A stretch of 64,000 bases of DNA from Cercophora sp. LCS_1 (taxonomy: Eukaryota; Ascomycota; Sordariomycetes; Sordariales; Lasiosphaeriaceae), in NCBI GenBank assembly GCA_036250225.1, contig JAPZLL010000011.1, positions 682,001-746,000 on the forward strand. The letters are read 5' to 3'. Of the stretch, positions 1 through 11,680 are shown piece after piece. The notes beneath the pieces were generated by a model. The model was not told the DNA's origin and did no database searches. It was given only the letters and a program-made list of their open reading frames with translations. Each line of letters opens with the position of its first letter. The first letter of the stretch is position 1. The translations under genes were made by a program, and so were the position numbers.

Positions 1-1173
1 GCTCGCCCACGACCTCCATCGTCCTCGGCTCGTCCAGGTAGAGATAGTGCATCAGACTCGACCACCACGCGCTCACGCGATGCGGCCCGCGGAAGCGTAT
101 ATCACCAACGAGACTGTGCCTCCCGCGATCAAAATCGCCCGCGCTGTAATACGCTCCAATGCGATCCTCCTGTTCCTCAAGATTAGCAATCTATACTTTC
201 CCTCAACTATACACAGGTGCGGACATACCTTGGCCCAGTAGACCTCAAAGTACGCAAAAAAGGTATCGTCGAACCGCGCCAAAATGGTGATTTGATGTGG
301 GTCCTCGTGCGCCTTGCGCAGGTACTCGCGATGCTGGTCTAGCGTGCCGGTCTCGTTCCACCCCTGCGACACGCGCGGGTCGTTCTGCCACACGTGGAAC
401 AGGTTCAGATGCTCCGGGTTTGTGTAGTCCAGCGCAACCATCGAAAAGGTCTCCTTGAGATGCGGGATCCACCGACTGTACAGCACCGACCCGGGGGTCG
501 GCTTCGCCCTTCGCCGCGGGTGCCAGCACAGCGCCGTCCCCGGCTCGTCCGTCATGACGTGCGTCACCGGTGTCAGAGGGTACACGGCCTGATCCGGGTC
601 GGTCTCCTCGGGCGCCCAGGCGGGCCGAGCGCCAAAGGGCGAGGCGGCGCCTTGCCAAAAGGTGGAGCGGAGGACGAGAAGCTCGTCGGTGGGAGGAGAG
701 GTTTTGGAGATGGGGTGGGAAATGGCGAGGCCGAGGGTTTTGAGCTGGTGCGCCAGCTTGGCGGGGGAGGGCCCTGAAAGGGAGAGGCGGAAGGATTCAG
801 AGCCTGGGCGAATGGTGAAGATGGCGTAGGTGAGGAGCCAGATGTTGGCAATTGTGGCGGGGGACGCTGCTGTCCAGGTTACCGTCACCGAGGGCGAGCG
901 GCGGGCGCGGCCCCAGGGAGTGTTGTTGGACTCATGGGGGCGATCGCTGGATTTGAGGTCGGTGGGCGCTGTGAATGTGAGGTTGTCGTTGTGCAGGGGC
1001 GAGGGGAGGGCGGCGATGCCCGGGGCAGACGGGAGAAGGCGGTAGGTGTCATTGGACTGCTTCTGGACGCCATAGGCCGTCAGGTAGGGGTGGGGGAGCT
1101 TGAGGATGGGCTCTGCGGCGGTAGCGTAGTCGTCGAGCCGTCGCGAGGACGGTGATGGTGCGGATGGTGCCAT
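1..1173 (-). CDS. sidF: Siderophore hydroxyornithine N5-acyltransferase (SidF/SidL family), truncated by the window edge
   Basis: Enzymes of this family transfer an acyl group from CoA to N5-hydroxyornithine during hydroxamate siderophore synthesis. SidF uses anhydromevalonyl-CoA to make fusarinine-type siderophores and SidL uses acetyl-CoA. The gene runs off the left edge; about 371 codons are present. Exon 1 is 1173-229 (315 codons), the intron 170-228 (GTATGT donor, CAG acceptor), and exon 2 starts at 169. The acyltransferase half begins near residue 245 with the family motifs WQNDPRVSQGWNE and FAYFEVYWAK; across the splice come EDRIGAYY, DFDRGRHSLVGD and WWSSLMHYLYLDEPRT. The N-terminal half is diverged, as is usual in this family. 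It is divergent from a SidI-like ligase of the same mevalonate branch, so I favour SidF over SidL, by inference. The C-terminus, where a peroxisomal signal would lie, is outside the window. Confidence 0.85.
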
Positions 1174-1588
1174 GACTGATGCGGCGGGTGCGGTTGAGAG
1201 GTGTGTGGGAGACGGTGACGCGGCGGGGAGGAAGCTTGCAGAGCTATACTTCTTGTCGGGAACGCGACTGAGCTTGGTGATTCACATGCACAGCCAAAAA
1301 ACCAAGCTGTCGCCCCCGGCGGTGGAGAAAGCTCGGAGCCGTGGACATGGTTTGGGTGGGTACATATGAGACGAGCCGATTCGATATCCCCATAGACTCG
1401 ATATTTGCGTTGCAACGTTTTTGGGAGCTGGTCCCTGTTGGCCCCGCCTCAACTGGCTTTCGGTGGTGTCGCTGCTTTCCTTGGACGGTGGAGGGAAGGT
1501 CGAAGCGACCGTGGTGCCGGCCAATGGTGTCGGGGCGACAAGACCTGCAAGGGCTCTGGAGGGTGGGGATTGCGTGCTTCGTCTTCGG

Positions 1589-1630
1589 ATCTGATAACTT
1601 TGTTCGGACGCTAAAGAGCGGATCTGATAA
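1589..1630 (+). promoter_or_regulatory. Two direct SreA-type GATA sites
   Basis: ATCTGATAA occurs at 1589-1597 and 1622-1630 on the plus strand. Both copies are preceded by CGG, giving the same 12-mer CGGATCTGATAA twice with a 33-bp period, about three helical turns. The match to the iron-regulatory consensus ATCWGATAA is exact. Confidence 0.75.
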
Positions 1631-1934
1631 TTTTTTTCGACCCTGGCCGGTGCTTGGCACCCGACTTCGGAGCGGAACGGGTGCCGACCATTCCTCCTTC
1701 TTCACTTTCCTTTTTTCCCAAACGCCCAGCTTGGCCATCTTCGGCAGTCGATTTCTACCCAGCACCGGACCCGTTCACCTATTAATTGGCATCGATGTCA
1801 TGGAAGACGATCGGCACACCTATTCATCGCTGGACGCTCGAACAGGAAGGTTGTGTCGACCAACAAAAACGACGCCGTTCCCGATGCCGATCCTGAAAGA
1901 GCTGGCGTGGGGAATAGACTTGGCATGTGTAATC

Positions 1935-2053
1935 TTATCAGATCCTCGGACTGCCTTTCGCTGGGCGATGCGCCGTGAGGCATTTACACGGGTGGTCCAC
2001 ATCCACAGTCATGCCATCCGCGAACCCCAAAGTCGTACTTTGGGTTATCAGAT
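1935..2053 (-). promoter_or_regulatory. Two further SreA-type GATA sites on the opposite strand
   Basis: TTATCAGAT, the complement of ATCTGATAA, occurs at 1935-1943 and 2045-2053. Together with the two plus-strand copies this gives four exact sites within 465 bp of the divergent promoter. Confidence 0.72.
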
Positions 2054-2255
2054 GGGGCTAGCCATCGCGCCAACACCCTGGCCGACAGCTCGGGGGCCTC
2101 TCAGACGACGGTCCTGAAAATTCTTTTTTGTTTTCTCTCCACCTTTGCAGACATGACGTGCCGAGGATGCCTTCTCCGGGGCGCGATCCCTGCGCTGGTC
2201 TCTGTCCGAGAAGGGCGCAACAGGAAGAAGGCTGGCAACGCGACTGGACAAGTAG

Positions 2256-2274
2256 GATCTAATCAGATTAGATC
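2256..2274. repeat. 19-bp inverted repeat in the siderophore promoter
   Basis: GATCTAATC and its exact complement GATTAGATC flank one central A. Its middle, ATCAGATTA, is one base away from the GATA consensus. It lies 291 bp upstream of the ligase start. It may be a dimeric regulator site; no function can be assigned from sequence. Confidence 0.5.
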
Positions 2275-2564
2275 AGTGAAAGATGTCTCGCACCCATGTG
2301 GCGCGGTAGGACCCGGCATGGCCTTGCATGCCGATCCAGCAGCGAGCCCCGGCAGGCCAACTTGGACCTGGGCGAACACCCTCGCACTTAATGTCAGAGA
2401 GGCGTCGTCGGCTCCGGCGGTGCGGTTCTCTATTTCCCCAGCCGCAGGCGCATGCAAGTAATGTCCCCACGAACCACCACCCCTCAGCTCCCATATTTCC
2501 TCCTCTACCCTCTGTACAACACCTCGCCTTCATATACACAAGAAGGAACCCTCAGTCCGTTGCA

Positions 2565-4362
2565 ATGGCCGCCCAGGCGCCCGTCCAGCCAGCCAAGGAG
2601 TCTATCGTCCTCCCCTCGCCGCAGCGGCTCTCGGTCCTCCACGGCCCAACAGACCCTCCCCTCGTCGACCTGACGCTCGGCGAGCTTCTCAACCTCCAAT
2701 GCCTGCACCACGGCCACCAAGAGGGTCTCGTGATCCCCTGGACCGGCGCACGCTGGACCTACAATGAGCTCAACCACCACAGCAGACTACTCGCCAAGGC
2801 TATGCTGGGCATGGGCATCGGCGTCGGCGACCGAGTAGGTATCATGGCGGGCAACTGCGAGCAGTACGCTTCCGTCTTCTTCGCAGCAACCCGCATCGGC
2901 GCCATCCTGGTGATCCTCAACAACACCTACACGCCCACCGAGGCCCAGTATGCCCTGTCCTTCTCCGACTGCAAGATCCTCTTCACGACAAAAACTATTG
3001 GTCGCCTCGACAACACACCCCTCATCACCCAGCTCACCTCCGACCCGGCCTCAACGCTCAAGCTCGTCATCCTCCGTGGTCCCTCCGACTCCCACACCAC
3101 CTACGCCGACGTCCTCCGGCTGGGCCACCTCACGCCCACGGCGGCCCTCACAGCGGCCGAGTCTAAGGTGCTCCCGCATCTCGTCTGCAACCTCCAGTTC
3201 ACATCGGGCACAACCGGCCTCCCCAAAGCCGCCATGCTGACACACCACAACATCATCAATAACGCGCGCTTCATCGGTGACCGCATGCGCCTCTCCCCGG
3301 CCGACACGCTCTGCTGCCCACCCCCGCTCTTCCACTGCTTCGGCCTCGTCCTGGGACTCATGGCCGTCTTCACGCACGGTGCCAAGGTCGTGTACCCGTC
3401 CGAAGTCTTCTCAGCGCCCGCCACCCTGCGCGCCCTGCTCGACGAGCAATGCACCGCCCTGCACGGCGTCCCAGCCATGTTTGACACGCTGCTCTCGCTG
3501 CCCGAGGCCAAGAGCCTCACCGCGTCCCAGCTCAAGCTCCGCACGGGCATCATCGCCGGTGCGCCAGTCCCGCGCTATCTGATGGAGCAGCTGGTCAGCC
3601 GGCTGGGCATGACCGAGTTCACTTCGAGTTACGGGCTGACCGAGGCGAGCCCGACGTGCTTCAACGCGTTTACCGACGATCCCATCAACGTCAGGCTGTC
3701 GACCGTTGGTACGCTAATGCCGCATGCGCACGCCAAGATTGTGGACCGCGACGGCGAGATTGTTCCCCTGGGCCAGAGGGGCGAGCTGTGTATAGGGGGG
3801 TATCAGCTGCAGGCCGGGTACTGGAATAACTCGGAAAAGACGAATGAGGTCATGGTGCGGGACGAGAGTGGTGTCTTGTGGCTGCACACGGGCGATGAGG
3901 CCGTGTTTGATGAGAGGGGGTATTGTTCGATTACAGGAAGGTTTAAGGATATCATCATCCGAGGTGAGTTTTGTTGGTCTACACGGACAGTAAGTACGGG
4001 AGCGCTGACTTTGAGCAGGCGGTGAGAATATCTATCCATTGGAGATTGAGGAGAGGTTGATGGCTCATCCGGCCGTGGCGATGGCTGTTGTGGTCGGGTT
4101 GAAGGACGCGCATTATGGCGAGGTCGTTGGCACTTTTCTCGGACTGGAAGAGGGCCACCAGAGGCCAGGGAACCCCGAGGTGGGTGATTGGGTGAGATCG
4201 AAGCTCGGGAAGCACAAGGCGCCGACACATATCTTCTGGCTTGGCCACGACAATGTGCCGTCAACGGTGCCATTGACAGGGAGCGGCAAGGTGAGAAAGT
4301 TTGAGATGGCGCAGCTGGGCAACAAATTGCTCGAGGAGTCGAGGAAGACATCCAAGTTGTAA
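2565..4362 (+). CDS. sidI: SidI-like acyl-CoA ligase (mevalonyl-CoA ligase of siderophore synthesis)
   Basis: ANL-superfamily AMP-forming ligase, 580 residues. SidI activates mevalonate as its CoA thioester for fusarinine/TAFC-type siderophores. Exon 1 is 2565-3963, the intron 3964-4018, exon 2 4019-4362; the splice restores the conserved IIIRGGENIYPLEIEE motif. Visible motifs are SGTTGLPK (about residue 213), YGLTE (about 355), TGDE (about 441), GRFKD (about 460) and a C-terminal SGKVRK carrying the catalytic lysine. The protein ends in SKL, a canonical PTS1 signal, matching the known peroxisomal location of this pathway in Aspergillus. The start is ATG 2565 (TTGCAATGGCC); upstream in-frame ATGs lie in non-conserved sequence. 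A medium-chain fatty acid ligase is the alternative, but the neighbouring acyltransferase argues for SidI. Confidence 0.85.
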
Positions 4363-4641
4363 CGTGGGAACGGTTTGACAAAAAGTGCTTTTTTTAGGGT
4401 AATATAATGCAAGGGAGGGACGCGGAAGGGTAGGACAAGACAGACTTTGCGTGGAAACAAACTATTCAGCCTTGGAGACGAGCTACATTTGAAGATGCAG
4501 AACCAGCTGAACCACCAGTGATGCCCGGTACTCTAGGTTAAACGCCGTGTGATAATGCCCTTCTGAACCAACGCCGTTCCCAATCCTGAAATCTTTGTCC
4601 CTCTGTCCCAGGTCACGATGCCCGATATCCGCAACGACAAA

Positions 4642-5811
4642 TCACATCACACCCGTCATCCAGACATACGCGTCTCGGATCACGCTGGATCGCTTTGGTG
4701 GACCGTTGGGATCCTTGATGAAGGGAGGCAAAGGCAGGTCATCGAACCCCTTCTCCAGATCCGCCTCCGAACCACCGGCCTTGGATCCATTGATGCCCGT
4801 CTTTCTCGGGCGGTTCGCCAGGGAGACTTCGCTGCGGGTCGGCGCGAGCGTCTGTCGGCGGTTGTCGGCAGGCTTGATGGTCGACCTTGAGAACTGGGCG
4901 GGGAAGATGGGGGCCAGAAGCGGTCGGTAAACGGGGATGCAGCCGCAGATAAGAGCAAGGTTTGCTTCGATAATCGTCCAGATGGTGGGATCGATGTCCC
5001 AAGTGGGATCACCCAGCGTAAGGCCATTGATAGTCTGCATTCGGAGGATGCTCGTAATCGTCGTGCTACAAGGTGTCAGAGCCGGCTTTTCCATGGAAGA
5101 TACGAAATGCACTTACAACATGCCGATGGCAAAGACGAGGATGAGAGCGACCTTCTGGCCACCAGGAAGGCCCGACGAGTGAATTGGCTGAAAGGGGAGG
5201 GCGAGGAGAACGACATCGGTAACGATCGTGATGGCCGAGTTCGCATACCAATATGCCTTGCTGTCAATGCAGGTACCACCAGTCGTTACGCCCCAGATAT
5301 CGGTGATTGGGGTGCACTGGGCGATTGTCGTGATGGTGGTCGCAACCGTGAAAGCCGCCATGAAGCCCAACATCACCCAGCAGGCGCGCGTGAACCAGGG
5401 AGTCGTGAACCTCCTAAGATAGAGGAAAAGAACGGACATTTTGGTGATGTTGAGAGAGAGCTTGTAGAACACATCGGCAACGTAGAGGGACTGGTCCAAG
5501 TCAGCAACTTTCGTCCCGTCTTCAGGCGCGATCAACCGTACCTGAAGCATCCTCGAAACGTCCGCCAACTCCGTGATATGTTGTCCCAGGCCATTTGTGG
5601 AGGCCACCATGAAGAGGGCTGACATGATGATCGAGAAGATCCAGGCAACCAAGAGAGTTCCATCGTCCCAGCTAAGGCCCGACCAGGACCTGACCTTGAC
5701 CCGACCCCATACCCGGAGAGCAACGAAAATGGGACTGATAACAAAGAACGCGATGCATGCCGCCTGGACCTGGGAAGCTCTGCTCTCACCGGCCACGATT
5801 TCGGACGCCAT
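4642..5811 (-). CDS. Seven-transmembrane rhodopsin-domain (Pth11/SAT4-like) membrane protein
   Basis: Fungal integral membrane protein of the rhodopsin-domain family; ligand and function are unknown. Exons are 5542-5811, 5117-5490 and 4642-5065. The last intron (5066-5116, GTAAGT donor) restores GMFTTITSILRMQT. The intron 5491-5541 is 51 nt, in frame and free of stop codons; removing it joins VSRMLQ to SLYVADVFYKLS, the usual length for the family, and it has a CTGAC branch site close to its CAG. The spliced protein is 355 residues, or 372 if that intron is retained. Seven hydrophobic segments are readable, with WDDG after helix 2 and a cysteine pair position (AQCTP, GGTC) between helices. 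The polar C-terminal tail is about 90 residues. It converges with the SidI-like gene at 280 bp. Confidence 0.8.
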
Positions 5812-8800
5812 TGCGACGGGATGCTGGGAAGAGATGGAGACGACGAAGAGAACCCGGCACTCAGCAAGCTCAAGACCAGCAGAGCAGAGCGTGGGTGCAG
5901 CGGGAGGACGAGCTTTAACTGAGCTGGCCTGATCGATTCACTGGAACCGGGAGCCAGCAAGCGCAGCCGAATGCTGCCAGGGCAAGGGGCATCCATGGCC
6001 TGTGTTGCTTGCTTTCTTGCAGGCAACACGCGCCGCCGGGAGGGATTCGCCGGGGCGTGGCCGACAGCGAGCGGCGCGCCGTATAGCGTTCGGGAGGGCT
6101 GAGCTGACGGGGTCAGCCCCGGTCGGGAATGCCATGGCCAAGCATGTCCAAGGAACGACGATCATTGCAGGAAGCCAACGGCAGCCCGGGGTGTCACTGG
6201 GCAAGCCTGGACGCCAAGCTGACCGCAGATCTCAGAGAGAGGGCGCCTCGTGCGTTTCAGAGGACGCGCTTGCGCACGCCCGCTTCGGACATCACAGGAA
6301 ACGTCGCCCCATTGGTGCGTCGGCGTCAAATGTCTTTCGCTGACGATGCTTGTCTCAACGATTTTCTCTTTTACCTGTTTCATAACAGGTCGATAGACGC
6401 CAGAACGCGCAGTGAACCCCCACCTGGCCGTAACGCAGCTTTATTCCTGGCGTCGCATCGCATCCCATCGCATCGCTGGTTACGAAGGATCAACAAGAGG
6501 GAAGAGGCAAAGAGAAGTGTGCCGTTCTCAAATCCGCTGAACCACAATGCCAGAGCTTTTGGGCGTTGGGGAACGCCGTGAACGGGCAAGGTTCAGGGGG
6601 TGGCAGAGCGGGGGTGGATTCCATGCCTGCGCGCACCACTCACCACTCACGGCTTCCCCAGGAAACTGGCACCGTGGCTTGTTCCTGTCCATTGGCGTCC
6701 ACTCGGGTGGGCGTCTTGACTTCGGTCCCGGGCTTTTGTCTGAATGTCCGTCCGATCAGTGCATTTCTGAATTTCACCCTCAGACCTCTCACCTCAGCAG
6801 CCGAAAAGCAGTGCTGACTGTCTGTGCACCTGCGCTGGCGCAGACTTCGCATCCGGTCCTTCGTTGATCCGAGACGCGTCGCGTCCGTTCAAAGCCATCG
6901 TGATGGCAGCAATCTCGAGTTGACGCAGGCCAAACGCCATGGCACAAAGTAAACATCGGCAGCGTCTTGTGCAACGAACGGACTGGTGCGGACAAAAGAG
7001 CCCAAGACTGGGGCTTATTTAAGCTTCCATGTTTGCATTCGCCTCGTTTCAACACCTTGTCGCGATCGTCCCGCGATGGGACTAATTTCGAGAGGAAATT
7101 GACGTCGATCTTGAAGCTGCAGCCATGCGTCGCACGACTGAAGGCTTCAGCTCTCAATCGTTTCGCGTAATCGCATCGTCGCACGACAGATGATTGCAGG
7201 CAATATTTCTCCCGCCCAACGGATGCTTTTCTAGGTTGTGCGACTTCAGCATGCCAGGCCCAATTACTCACAACTACAGTCCTGAACCAACACTGTCACG
7301 TTGACGTTGCCTTCAGCAAGGAAGACGTCGAGAGTCGGAACCCCACGTCCAGTCCGGCGCCCCACATTTGCCCGTTCCCGGCGGGAGGAGCAACGCTCTA
7401 ATCGCTCCGCTCCGGGCGGGCAGGCCGTCACGGCTTGTCGCTCCCGATCCAAAAAAAAAAAAAAAAAAAGGTCGGGCTGGCGGAACGGATGGTGCCGGTC
7501 GCTAGGCACTCCATACCCATTGCTGACCGCGAGCTCCCATGTCGTCTCCGCCGCACCACAACGTGTCATGCTCACTCTTCATCCGACCTGCCCCGTGTTC
7601 GCGTCGTGTGCACCTGAGAGGCAAATTTGGAGAGGCGTTTGCACTCACAAAATGCAGAGACAAGCAATCACACCTTAGATCGGAGCTGCCCCCATCACTT
7701 CCCAGCCACTTCGAAACTCGCTCGATACTTCGTAGCAGCTGCTGTTGCATATGTCCGCAACCTTTGACGCTGTAAAGCCACAGGTCAAAACGATGAGGCG
7801 CCCTTGATAACGTCCAAGATTGAAGCACGTTGGCCACGCAGCCTCACCACCAGATCCACATCTCAATTCATGCCCCGTCATGTTCGCGGCCGTTTGTTTG
7901 GCCGTCAAGAGCGCCTGGACAACGCCAGCGAGAGTGGATCGCTCTTGTCAATGGAGTAAGTCCGAGCTACAAGCGCGAAGAGAACAGCCCCAAGTCAATG
8001 CTGTGGTATATGAGTCCGCAACACGAATCATCCAACGGAAGACAAGAGAGAGACTTAGGCAGTCGCAATTATGTCGTTTCCAGCCGCAGTCCGAAGCCAC
8101 AGTCTATCCGAGACTCCCCAATTCCCTAGTTTCCTCACCATCCCCGTACTCCCACTTCGCTCAGAGAATTATCTAGAGCTGTGTATGCTGTATATTATCT
8201 GACATTTGGACCCTCCAAACAACTCGCAAACAAGGCCAATTCGGTACACCAGAAATTAGATGCCGGGACCCGTCAATATTCGCCTGTTTTGAAGAGGGAG
8301 ATAAAGAATCGAATGCATGAAATCACACTGCCCAAACCCATTTTATGAAATGAATTGAAATACTGGTTCACAGGTGGAAATCTTGGTGTCGCCAGTAAAC
8401 CTAGCTGGACGCTCTTGCCAAAAATAAACGTGAGAACGACAGCAAGGAAGGCACCTCTGTGTCCAGTGGATCAAAGTGGATATTACCACAACATTGAATG
8501 TCCAGGTATTTTTTAACATGCAACAGCACGCACGAAGCAAACGACATCCACTTGGCGGATACATGCAACACAGACGCGCGCAACACATGGAGAACGGAGT
8601 AGTGGCCCAGCCATGCCCCCCAATCGCTACCGATGCAGCGGTTTTCACCCACCTTGATCGATCGGGTTTGTGCTGCGAGACAAACTTGCCCTTGTTTCAG
8701 ATCCACAGCCTGAGTAGAGTCAACATCTCTTGTCAAGTGTCCGCAACTCCAACACAGACAACATATCAATTTCCAACCTCCTCGCATCTCATCAACTTCG

Positions 8801-9568
8801 ACCATTCCGTGCAAGGTATGTAAAGTGCTCTGTTCACCTGTCTGGTGCGTGTTGGGGGTGTTCCATCCCCGAGATACACGTCTGACGGGTTGACAGCGTT
8901 CAAAGGGAAGCACGCCATCATCCTGCATATCACACACCCATAACACTCGCCCAACATCAACATCTCCGCGCAGAACCGGAACTCAATCTACCATCCAACC
9001 ACATTCGAGCTAATGATCAGCAAGCAACAATATACTCGAAATCCACTCCTTGTATCACGCAATGTGACGCCTCCACAGCACAGCAGCAACGCCTTGCCAC
9101 CCTTACCCCAGACCCCGGAGACGGCAACCACGAACCGGTACTCTGTGCGTCTGGAACATGTTCGGCACCCAGTTGCCATACGTGGGGGTCACATATCTGC
9201 ATCTCTTCGCCGTCACGGCTCCGCGAGGCGGGTTGATTCGACAGGATGCCTCACACCCAGGAATCTGGCTCTGCATTCACCACAGCCCAGCAAGCTGATG
9301 CCATTCGCCAAGGTTTGCCGCACCGCTTTCGAGCCCCAAAACGTTGCGATACCCCGCGATTCCGTCGCCAGGAGCCGATGACACGAGATGTAGGTGGTCT
9401 GGCGTTTGATCCAGGGTACCGTATCAAGATCGGAGATATGCCGTCGAGAACAGAGGGAGCGAGCTGTAAAATCCGGCGTTGTGGAACTTAAATAGAGTGT
9501 AAGTCATGTAGCCGTTGGGCGTTTACACCACTTGCTCGCGATATTGTATCACAACGGCACAACCAATA
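5812..9568. other. Intergenic stretch without recognised genes
   Basis: Open frames here are short, overlap on both strands and lack recognisable motifs or intron structure. The stretch serves as upstream region for both flanking genes, which point away from each other. It contains a run of 19 A at 7451-7469. I see no transposase, reverse transcriptase, tRNA or rRNA. Confidence 0.5.
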
Positions 9569-11664
9569 ATGTCGACTGACAAAGTCGGATCCGCCGTTAC
9601 CACGGCCCCTGTAGCCGATGATGACACCAAGTCATCCGGGGTCAAGGAGAAGAACCGCGAGTCAGACTCGGAGAACAGCGACGAGGTCCGTCAGCGGATT
9701 CTCGCCGAGCAGGCTGCGGCGAGAAACGAGCCGAAGTTGACAACGAACTTGGCGAGCCTGTGGACAAGAACGAAGAAGAACTACAAGCCCGAAGACATTG
9801 CCACGCAACCCTCAGTCTTTGATGACCCCGAGTTGGCCAAGTACTTTCGTACGTGTGCATCCTTGCTTCCCTCACCAAGGTCTTGTCCTGGCTAACAACA
9901 TCTCAGAGCCCAGTGAGAAGTATGAAAACCGGCACCGTTTCGACCCGAGCTTCCGGTGGACCTGGGCCGAGGAACTGCCCCTCATCAAGCGGATCGACTG
10001 GAAGGTTACAGCATGGTCATGCGTTGCATTTTTTGCCCTCGATCTCGACCGCAGCAATATCTCGCAAGCTAACACTGATAACTTTCTTGATGACCTCGGC
10101 TTGGATACCAACGACTACAACTTGGGCCAGACCGTGTTTCGAACATCGTTTTTGTTGGCTGAGTTGCCGTCTCAGCTGATATCCAAGAAGATTGGACCGT
10201 AAGCGCCCTTGGCCCCTGAAAGAAGAAAGAATATGGCTAACTGCCTGGTAAAAGCGATCGATGGATCCCAGCGCAGATGATCCTCTGGAGTCTTGTTTCC
10301 GGGGCTCAGTTCTGGCTGAACGGTCGACGGTCGTTCCTCGTCTGCCGGGCTTTGATCGGCATGCTCCAGGGAGGGTTCATTCCCGATGTTATTTTGGTGA
10401 GTCGTCTGTTTTAACCGCTGATGAGGACCCACCTAACTCTTTAAAAGTACATGTCCTACTTCTTCAAGGGGACCGAGTTGCCGTTCCGACTGGCTCTTTT
10501 CTGGATGGCAAACCGGCTCACGGATGTCATCAGCCCCTTGCTGGCATATGGTCTTTTGCGGTTGCGCGGCTATCACGGCTACGAAGGGTGGCGTTGGTAT
10601 GTTTATTTCACATTCACTGTAGCGTAGGATGCATAACTGACTTGATCTACTAGGCTCTTCCTCCTAGAAGGTGTTCTGACCCTTGTCATTGGGATTTGGT
10701 CCACCTTCCAGATGTGTCCAAGCCCGACACAAACACGCGCGCCATGGCGACCCAATGGGTGGTTTACCGAACATGAGGAAAAAATCATGGTCAACCGCAT
10801 TCTGGTAATGATAGGCCTGTCCGATACAGAGGGAGGTGTTGCTAACATGAAGTGAACCAATAGCGAGACGACCCCTCCAAGAGTGATATGCACAACCGCC
10901 AGGCCATCACCTTCAAGTTGCTGTGGGAGTCCCTCTGCGACTATGACATCTGGCCCATCTATCTGATTGGCCTGACCTTCTCCATCCCAGGTGCGTTTTG
11001 GCTTCTTCTTCCTTTTATTTAGCATCACTGACACGTTCTGCCAGCTGCGCCGCCGGACCAATATCTCACCCTCACCCTCCGTCAACTCGGATTCGATACG
11101 TTTGATTCCAATCTTCTCAGCATTCCCGCCCAAATTGCCACGACGGTCAACATGCTTCTGCTCACGTACATCAGCGAAAGGATCAACCAGCGGGCCCTGC
11201 TCGGCGTCTTTGTTGAGACCTGGTTCCTGCCCTGCCTGATCGCACTGGCCGTTCTCCCTTCGGACGCCAATCGATGGGGCTCGTACGCACTGGTGACGGT
11301 CCTCCTCTCGTACCCGTCCCCTCACCCGATGCAGGTGGGTTGGTGCTCGCGCAATTCCAACACGGTGCGCACCCGAACCGTGTCGGCGGCCGTGTACAAC
11401 ATGATGGTGCAGCTTTCGGGCATCATCAGCAGCAACATCTACCGCCGAGACGACCGGCCCGAGTACCGACGCGGAAACAGACAGCTGATAGCCATCGCAA
11501 GCATGAATCTGGTCAACTACCTGCTCGCCAAGTCCTACTACGTGTGGCGGAACAAGAAACGTGACAAGAAGTGGGAAGCCATGTCACCCGAGGAAAGGCA
11601 AAACTATCTCGAGACGACGACCGACAAGGGAAGCAAGCGCTTGGATTTCCGCTTTGCCCATTGA
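9569..11664 (+). CDS. MFS transporter, allantoate permease (anion:cation symporter) family
   Basis: Plasma-membrane major facilitator of the Dal5/Tna1/Seo1-like ACS family, which takes up organic anions such as allantoate, nicotinate, pantothenate or small peptides; the substrate cannot be told here. Seven exons: 9569-9848, 9907-10198, 10255-10396, 10448-10596, 10654-10804, 10864-10990 and 11045-11664, giving 586 residues. All introns are 51-59 bp with readable branch sites. Recognisable motifs are LDRSNISQANTDNF at the start of helix 1, PSQLISKKIGPDRWIPAQ (the loop 2-3 region), RALIGMLQGGFIPDVILYMS, and GWRWLFLLEG, all typical of ACS transporters. The cytosolic N-terminus of about 110 residues is charged. 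The start ATG 9569 lies 54 bp inside a slightly longer open frame. Its stop is 16 bp from the convergent dehydrogenase stop. Confidence 0.85.
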
Positions 11665-11680
11665 TACCTGTCTGCTGTCT

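Larger units (their letters stand above)
1174..2564. promoter_or_regulatory. Bidirectional promoter of the sidF-like/sidI-like pair
   Basis: This 1.39-kb stretch lies between two divergent siderophore genes and contains no convincing coding sequence. It holds four exact copies of ATCTGATAA or its complement and a 19-bp inverted repeat, listed separately. In Aspergillus and related fungi, GATA repressors of the SreA/SRE/URBS1 family bind ATCWGATAA-like sites and shut siderophore genes off when iron is plentiful. That the same control acts here is inferred from the motif, its number and the gene identity. An ATG at 2452 opens a frame that overlaps the ligase start; whether it is transcribed cannot be seen. 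Confidence 0.75.

Noticed and set aside
7451..7469. Run of 19 A as the tail of a retroposed sequence
   Set aside because: No target-site duplication or recognisable source transcript was seen next to it; simple homopolymer expansion explains it.
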